From NCBI RefSeq assembly GCF_002213425.1, contig NZ_NJGV01000019.1, forward strand, positions 1-64,000: a stretch of DNA of 64,000 bases, in the 5' to 3' direction. The notes under the pieces were generated by a model. The model did no database searches. It was not told where the DNA came from and saw only the letters and a list, made by a program, of their open reading frames with translations. Positions 59,324-64,000 of this stretch are shown piece by piece; within the stretch, counting starts at the first letter, position 1, and each line of letters opens with the position of its first letter. This stretch comes from Herbaspirillum aquaticum (GTDB taxonomy: Bacteria; Pseudomonadota; Gammaproteobacteria; Burkholderiales; Burkholderiaceae_D). The position numbers and the translations under genes are program-made.

Positions 59324-60087
59324 TGCGTTTCCTCCTCGCCCAGGTAGGCCAGCTTGACCTCGGCATTGGCGCGGATCTCCTCCACGCTGCCGGTAGCCAG
59401 CACCGCCCCCTGCACCAGCACCGTCATGCGGTCGGCCAGGGCGAAGACGGCCTCCATGTCATGTTCCACCAGCACCACCGTCAACTCCTCCTTGAGCGAC
59501 TGGATCAGCGCGATCATGTCGCCGGATTCCTCATGGCCCATGCCCGCCATCGGCTCATCCATCAACAGCACGCGCGGACCGCAGGCGATAGCCAGGCCCA
59601 CATCCAGCCGGCGCCGCGCCCCATGCGAGAGCTGCGACGAGCGCTGATGCACGAGCTTCTCCAAGCCGACGCGGCGCGCCACCGTCATGGCCGCGTCACG
59701 CGCGGCGCGATCACTCGCGCTGGCATGGAAGAAGCCATAGCTGCGATGCTGCTGGCGCTGCACGGCCACCTGCAGGTTTTCCAGCACGCTCAATTCATCG
59801 AAGACGCTGGTGATCTGGAATGAGCGCACCAGCCCCGCTGCCACGCGCGCCTGTTCGGCATGGCCATGCATGGGCTGGCCGAACAGGTAGACCTCGCCCG
59901 CATCCGCTGCCAGCGCACCGGAGAGCAATGAGAGCAAGGTGGTCTTGCCCGCGCCATTGGGACCGATGATGGCGTGCACGTGGCCCGCCGCGATCTCCAG
60001 GTCGACATCGCGGGTGGCCGCCAGGCCGCCGTAGTTTTTCTTCAGGCCCTTGACCGAGAGGGCTACCGCTGCCTGTTCACGCCCCAT
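59320..60087 (-). CDS. livG: Branched-chain-type ABC transporter ATP-binding protein LivG
   Basis: A 255-residue ATPase: Walker A IIGPNGAGKTTLL, signature LSHGARRRLDVGLAI, Walker B VLLMDEPMAGM and switch His in VVLVEHDMEAVF. It overlaps livM by 11 bases and livF by four, a tight operon. Confidence 0.93.
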   Translation of the reverse strand: MGREQAAVALSVKGLKKNYGGLAATRDVDLEIAAGHVHAIIGPNGAGKTTLLSLLSGALAADAGEVYLFGQPMHGHAEQARVAAGLVRSFQITSVFDELSVLENLQVAVQRQQHRSYGFFHASASDRAARDAAMTVARRVGLEKLVHQRSSQLSHGARRRLDVGLAIACGPRVLLMDEPMAGMGHEESGDMIALIQSLKEELTVVLVEHDMEAVFALADRMTVLVQGAVLATGSVEEIRANAEVKLAYLGEEETQ

Positions 60088-61030
60088 GCTGCTCTCCCTG
60101 CTTGAGTGTCTTGCCGATGGTGGCCAGCGAGCTCACGCCGCGCGGGGCCACCATGACCACCAGCAAGAGGATCAGGCCGACATAGATCTGCCAGTATTCG
60201 AAATGGGTGGACAGCACTTCTTCCAGCAACAGGAAGGCCGCCGCGCCCAGCAGGCCACCGTAGAAGTACCCGACCCCGCCCAGCGCCACCATCACCAGCA
60301 GGATGCCCGACTGCGACCAGTGCAGCAGCTTGGGGCTGGCAAAGAGATTGCTCATGCCGATGAGGCTGCCGGCCAGGCCCGCGATGACGGCCGCGATCAC
60401 GAAGGCTGCCAGCTTGTAGCGCAGCGCCGGATAGCCGATGGCCTGGGCGCGCCGCTCGTTCTGCCGGATCGCATTCAGGGCCAGCCCGAAGCGCGAGGCC
60501 AGCAGCTGCTGCAGCAGCACGAAGCTGGCCACCAGCCAGGCCAGTACGACCCAGTAGAACGCGTTGTCGCCGCTCATGTCGAGACCGAAGCCCAGCAGCG
60601 GACGCGCCGTCACCTGCAGGCCATCGTCACCGCCGTAATACCGGAAGCCGACGAAAAAGTAGTAGAACAATTGCGCCAGCGCCATGGTGATCATGATGAA
60701 ATACACCGCCCGCGTGCGCAGTGCGATCACGCCGATCACCAGGCCGACCAGGGCCGTCACCAGTGCGGCCAGCAGCCAGATCAGCCAGGCGCTGGTGATG
60801 CCATGGAAACTGGCGATGGCCGTGACATACGCGCCCAGCCCGAAGAACACCGCATGACCAAAACTGACCATGCCGCCGTAGCCAAGAATGAAATTGAGGC
60901 TGGCCGCCACCATCGCGAAGATCAGGATGCGGGTGACCACGCCGATGTAGTACTCCATCCCGCTGGCCTGCGCCAGCAACGGCAGCAGCACCGCCAGGAC
61001 GAGCAGCAGGGGAACGAACAGACGTTGCAT
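60077..61030 (-). CDS. livM: Branched-chain-type ABC transporter permease LivM
   Basis: A 317-residue permease with about nine membrane segments, typical start ILIFAMVAASLNFILGYGGMVSFGHAVFFGLGAY and the cytoplasmic EAA-like loop ALNAIRQNERRAQAIGYPALRYKLAAF. It forms the channel with LivH, 8 bases downstream of it. Confidence 0.92.
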   Translation of the reverse strand: MQRLFVPLLLVLAVLLPLLAQASGMEYYIGVVTRILIFAMVAASLNFILGYGGMVSFGHAVFFGLGAYVTAIASFHGITSAWLIWLLAALVTALVGLVIGVIALRTRAVYFIMITMALAQLFYYFFVGFRYYGGDDGLQVTARPLLGFGLDMSGDNAFYWVVLAWLVASFVLLQQLLASRFGLALNAIRQNERRAQAIGYPALRYKLAAFVIAAVIAGLAGSLIGMSNLFASPKLLHWSQSGILLVMVALGGVGYFYGGLLGAAAFLLLEEVLSTHFEYWQIYVGLILLLVVMVAPRGVSSLATIGKTLKQGEQHGA

Positions 61031-61038
61031 GGGACTCC

Positions 61039-61953
61039 TCAGGTACGGGCAGGGAACAGACCGCTGGGGCGCCAGAACAGCACCGCGATCATCACCAGGT
61101 AGATCATCATCGAGCCCAGCGCCGGACCGACCGAGGCGGCCGCATCGGCACTGAGGAAGAGCGCGAAGAGCTGCGGCAGCAGGCCGCGCCCCAGCGTATC
61201 GACCACGCCCACGATGAGCGCGCCGATGGCCGCGCCCGGCACCGAACCAATGCCGCCGATGACCACCACCACGAAGGCCAGGATCAGCACGTCATCGCCC
61301 ATGCCGGCCTGCACCGCCACCAGCGGCCCCAGCATGATGCCCGCCAGCGCTGCCAGCAGCAGGCCGAAGCTGAACACCAGCCGGAACAGCAGGCGGATGT
61401 TGATGCCCATGGCCGTGACCATCTCCAGGTTGTTGGCGCCGGCGCGCACCCACATGCCGATGCGCGTGCGGTTGATGAGGAAGTACAGCGCCACGGCCAC
61501 CACTACCCCCACCGCCATGACCAGCAGGCGATAGCTGGAATACGGTAGCCCGAACAGGTTGACCGGTCCGGCAAAGGCCGCCGGCATGTTCAGCGGCAGC
61601 GGCTGCGGGCCCCAGATCATGCGCACGCCATCGTTGAAGATCAGGATGAAGGCGAAGGTGGCCAGCACGTGCACCATGTGGTCCTTCTTGTAGAGCCGCC
61701 GGAACACCAGCCACTCCAGCAGGAAGCCCAGCGCCGCCGTGGCCGGCAGGGCCACCAGCAGGCCCAGCCAGAAGGAGCCGCTGGCCCCCGCCACCACCGC
61801 CGCCACGTAGGCGCCGATCATGAAGAAGCTGCCGTGCGCCAGGTTCACGAAGTTCATCACGCCAAAGATCAGCGTCAACCCCGAAGCGATCAGGAACAGC
61901 ATGACGCCGAACTGCAGGCTGTTGAGCACCTGCTCGAAGATCAGATTACCCAA
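61039..61953 (-). CDS. livH: Branched-chain-type ABC transporter permease LivH
   Basis: A 304-residue permease: QVLNSLQFGVMLFLIASGLTLIFGVMNFVNLAHGSFFMIGAY at the start and GIMLGPLVAVQAGMGDDVLILAFVVVVIGGIGSVPGA near the end. It lies 12 bases after the binding-protein gene. Confidence 0.93.
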   Translation of the reverse strand: MGNLIFEQVLNSLQFGVMLFLIASGLTLIFGVMNFVNLAHGSFFMIGAYVAAVVAGASGSFWLGLLVALPATAALGFLLEWLVFRRLYKKDHMVHVLATFAFILIFNDGVRMIWGPQPLPLNMPAAFAGPVNLFGLPYSSYRLLVMAVGVVVAVALYFLINRTRIGMWVRAGANNLEMVTAMGINIRLLFRLVFSFGLLLAALAGIMLGPLVAVQAGMGDDVLILAFVVVVIGGIGSVPGAAIGALIVGVVDTLGRGLLPQLFALFLSADAAASVGPALGSMMIYLVMIAVLFWRPSGLFPART

Positions 61954-61965
61954 GGTGCACCATCC

Positions 61966-63144
61966 TCAAGGCATCTTGCATTGACCGACGTAGGCGTCGA
62001 CGTGATCGGGCAGCAGCGTCTGGGTCATGTTGTTGACGTACTTGCCGTCGGCGCCCTTGGTCACCACCCGCGCGTACTGGTTCTGGATCGGGAAATGATT
62101 GGCCGCGAACTTGAAGCCACCGCGCACCGACTTGAAGTTGGCCGCCTTGATCGCCGCAATGAGCGCCTCGCGATTCTCGACCTTGCCGCCGATGGCCTTG
62201 ACGGCGCTGTCGATCAGCATGGCGGCGTCATACGCCTGGGAGGCGAACATCGACGGCTGATGGCCGTATTCCTTGACGTAGGCCGCCACGAAGGCGCGGT
62301 TCTGTTCGTTGGGCAGGTCGGCCGACCACTGGCCGGTGTTGGCCACGCCCGCGATCAGGTCGCCGTTGGAGAGCATCTGCTGGTCCGCATCATAGGCGGG
62401 CATCACGCGCACGATCTTGGGGTCCATGCCGGCGGCCGCATATTGCTTGACGAAGTTCACGCCCATGCCGCCCGGCAGGAAGAAATACAGGGCATCGATA
62501 TTGGCAGCGCGCAACTGCGCGATTTCAGTGGCGAAATCGAGCTGGCCCAGCTTGGGGAAAAGTTCGAGTGCCGGGTCCTTCTTCAGGAAGCGCTTGAAGC
62601 CGGCCGAGGCATCCTTGCCCGCCGGATAGTTGGGGGCGATGATGGCCACGCGCTGGTAGCCCTTGTCGGCCATCAGCTTGCCCGCTGCCTCGTGGGTCGC
62701 ATCGTTCTGATAGCTGGCGCTGAAGAAATAGGGATTACAGCCCGCACCGGCCAGTTGCGCCGGACCGGCATTGGCGCTGACCACCACGGTCTTGCTGGCG
62801 AAGGCGGCGGGTGCCACGGCCAGCAGGATGTTGGAATAGACGAAGCCGCTCAGGATATCGACCTTCTCGCGCTTGATGAGGCGGTCTGCGCCCTGCTTGG
62901 CGGCGTCGGGGCTGAACTGGTCATCGACCACGATGACTTCGGCGGGCACGCCGCCGAGCTTGTTGCCCAGCATCTTCATGGCCAGCATGAAGCCTTCGCG
63001 TTCATCCACGCCGGGCGCGCTGGCCGGGCCGCTCAGGGTGGTCAGGAAGCCCACCTTCACCACGTCGGCTGCCTGCGCGGACAGGCTTGCACCCGCCGCC
63101 ATCGCCATCATTACCGCACCTGCCACTTTAGTGAGTCGATTCAT
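61966..63144 (-). CDS. Periplasmic substrate-binding protein of the Liv-type transporter
   Basis: A 392-residue type-1 periplasmic binding protein. The signal MNRLTKVAGAVMMAMAAGASLSAQA precedes VVKVGFLTTLSGPASAPGVDEREGFMLA. Divergence from leucine-binding LivK in the ligand region and the neighbouring hydrolases point to an aromatic or amide-type ligand rather than branched-chain amino acids, but this is inferred. First gene of the transport operon; ATG 63144 is chosen over 63225. Confidence 0.88.
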   Translation of the reverse strand: MNRLTKVAGAVMMAMAAGASLSAQAADVVKVGFLTTLSGPASAPGVDEREGFMLAMKMLGNKLGGVPAEVIVVDDQFSPDAAKQGADRLIKREKVDILSGFVYSNILLAVAPAAFASKTVVVSANAGPAQLAGAGCNPYFFSASYQNDATHEAAGKLMADKGYQRVAIIAPNYPAGKDASAGFKRFLKKDPALELFPKLGQLDFATEIAQLRAANIDALYFFLPGGMGVNFVKQYAAAGMDPKIVRVMPAYDADQQMLSNGDLIAGVANTGQWSADLPNEQNRAFVAAYVKEYGHQPSMFASQAYDAAMLIDSAVKAIGGKVENREALIAAIKAANFKSVRGGFKFAANHFPIQNQYARVVTKGADGKYVNNMTQTLLPDHVDAYVGQCKMP

Positions 63145-63246
63145 GCCTGGATTCCCCTCTAGATTCTTTGGTTTGAATTCGGTGTGAAGCTGAAAACGCA
63201 GCGGCGCGTGAAACCGGGATTTCACTGCGCGCCCCGGCTGGAATAA

Positions 63247-64000
63247 CTATTTCCGCAGGTCTGCTTTCGAGACGAAGGCATCCGCAAAGAAAGCCGTCCC
63301 GGGCAGGCCGCAGCTGGCCGTGAAATCGCGCCGCGCTGACTCTACCACGACCGGCGCGCCACAGGCATAGACCTGATATGACTGCATCGCCGGCACATCC
63401 TGCATCACGGCCTGGTGGACCAAGCCGGTGCGTCCGTTCCAGCCGCTGGCGGCATCGGCCTCCGAGAGTACCGGCACGTAGTCAAACCACGGCAGGCTCG
63501 CCGCCCAGTCGCGACACAGTGCATCCAGATACAGGTCGGCGGCACGGCGGCCACCCCAGTAAAGACGCATCGCACGCGTGCTGCCGGTAGCGATGGCCTC
63601 TTCCACCAGTGCCTTGACCGGAGCAAATCCTGTGCCACTGGCCAAGAGGATCACCGGCTGCCTGCCCTCGCGCATGAAGAAGCTGCCGGCAGGTCCTTCG
63701 AGCGAGAACGGCTGCCCCGGCTGCATGCCGTTGAAGAGGCGGTCCGTGAACAGTCCGCCGGGCAAGTGGCGTACGTGCAGCTCCAGCAGGTCGCTGCCGT
63801 CCCTGGCATAGGTCGCCATGGAATAGCTGCGGCGCTGGCCGTCTTCCAGCAGCAGGTCGATGTATTGGCCGGCGCGATAGGACAAGGGCGCCGCACAGCG
63901 CAGGCGCAGGATCGCCACATCCGGGGCAGCGCGCGTGATGCCTTCCAGCGTGGCCTGCACTTGCTGCAATGCCGGTGCGGCACTCGCTACAGGGGCGTCA
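63247..64000 (-). CDS. Flavin/NAD(P)H oxidoreductase, 5' end beyond the window
   Basis: C-terminal about 250 residues of a ferredoxin-reductase-type protein: the FAD motif GQRRSYSMA, the nucleotide site LLASGTGFAPVKALVEEA and the terminal CGAPVVVESARRDF. The frame stays open from TTG 63969 to the window edge (DAPVASAAPA), so the gene is truncated here and probably starts further right, likely with an N-terminal 2Fe-2S domain as in CDP-6-deoxy-hexulose reductase-like and oxygenase-reductase proteins. It lies 102 bases ahead of the binding-protein gene and may belong to the same catabolic set. Confidence 0.8.
   Translation of the reverse strand, partial: DAPVASAAPALQQVQATLEGITRAAPDVAILRLRCAAPLSYRAGQYIDLLLEDGQRRSYSMATYARDGSDLLELHVRHLPGGLFTDRLFNGMQPGQPFSLEGPAGSFFMREGRQPVILLASGTGFAPVKALVEEAIATGSTRAMRLYWGGRRAADLYLDALCRDWAASLPWFDYVPVLSEADAASGWNGRTGLVHQAVMQDVPAMQSYQVYACGAPVVVESARRDFTASCGLPGTAFFADAFVSKADLRK

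Overview
The window looks like chromosome from a GC-rich betaproteobacterium of the order Burkholderiales, most likely Oxalobacteraceae (Herbaspirillum-like). This rests on the gene order rimP-nusA-infB-rbfA-truB-typA next to scpB-rluB, on the protein families and on codon usage; no database was searched, so the genus is an inference.

Bases 1-5070 are different. They are AT-richer and hold phage- or satellite-type genes: a DUF5906-like helicase, a PD-(D/E)XK-like protein, a zinc-ribbon membrane protein resembling superinfection-immunity (Imm) proteins with a zinc-ribbon partner, a repressor-like HTH protein and a small serine recombinase. The right boundary can be placed. On the minus strand at 5056-5124 the first codons of dusA (tRNA-dihydrouridine synthase A) are intact up to the conserved APMMDW motif and then run into foreign sequence and a stop. 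This is therefore the right end of a genomic island inserted in the 5' end of dusA. Its left end, the rest of dusA and probably its integrase lie off the left edge.

From 5.1 to 18 kb is a core translation and transcription block on the minus strand: scpB and rluB, then rimP-nusA-infB-rbfA-truB and typA. The rimP leader has a clear promoter and, before the first gene, an intrinsic-terminator-like hairpin that could be an attenuator. From 18 to 41 kb are mostly single housekeeping genes: a PAS-GGDEF-EAL protein, a glutamate-synthase-like FMN protein, a TusA-like protein, a Nudix protein, alaS, a glycerophosphodiesterase, a LytS/LytTR-type two-component pair, glnS, a ZntB-like transporter, a pyrimidine permease, a tandem pair of paralogous lipoproteins and sbcB.

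At 40-42.2 kb a His-rich PadR (YqjI-like) regulator faces an AhpD-like gene across two identical 12-bp palindromes. Immediately after the AhpD-like gene is a 264-bp element with 25-bp perfect terminal inverted repeats, CTAG on both sides and two long internal hairpin arms; it looks like a highly structured MITE. Then follow a nucleoside deoxyribosyltransferase, fadE, a YpfJ-like metallopeptidase and small genes. A minor-pilin operon (pilV, pilW, pilX, pilE-like, fimT-like; no pilY1) comes next, then ribD and ribE.

The last 11 kb, all minus strand, hold hxlR, an emrAB-type efflux pair whose promoter is overlapped by repeated GTnACTTGC half-sites, and a probable operon that runs substrate-binding protein, livH, livM, livG, livF and two alpha/beta hydrolases. 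A flavin/NAD reductase gene upstream of it runs off the right edge. No tRNA, rRNA or CRISPR array was found.
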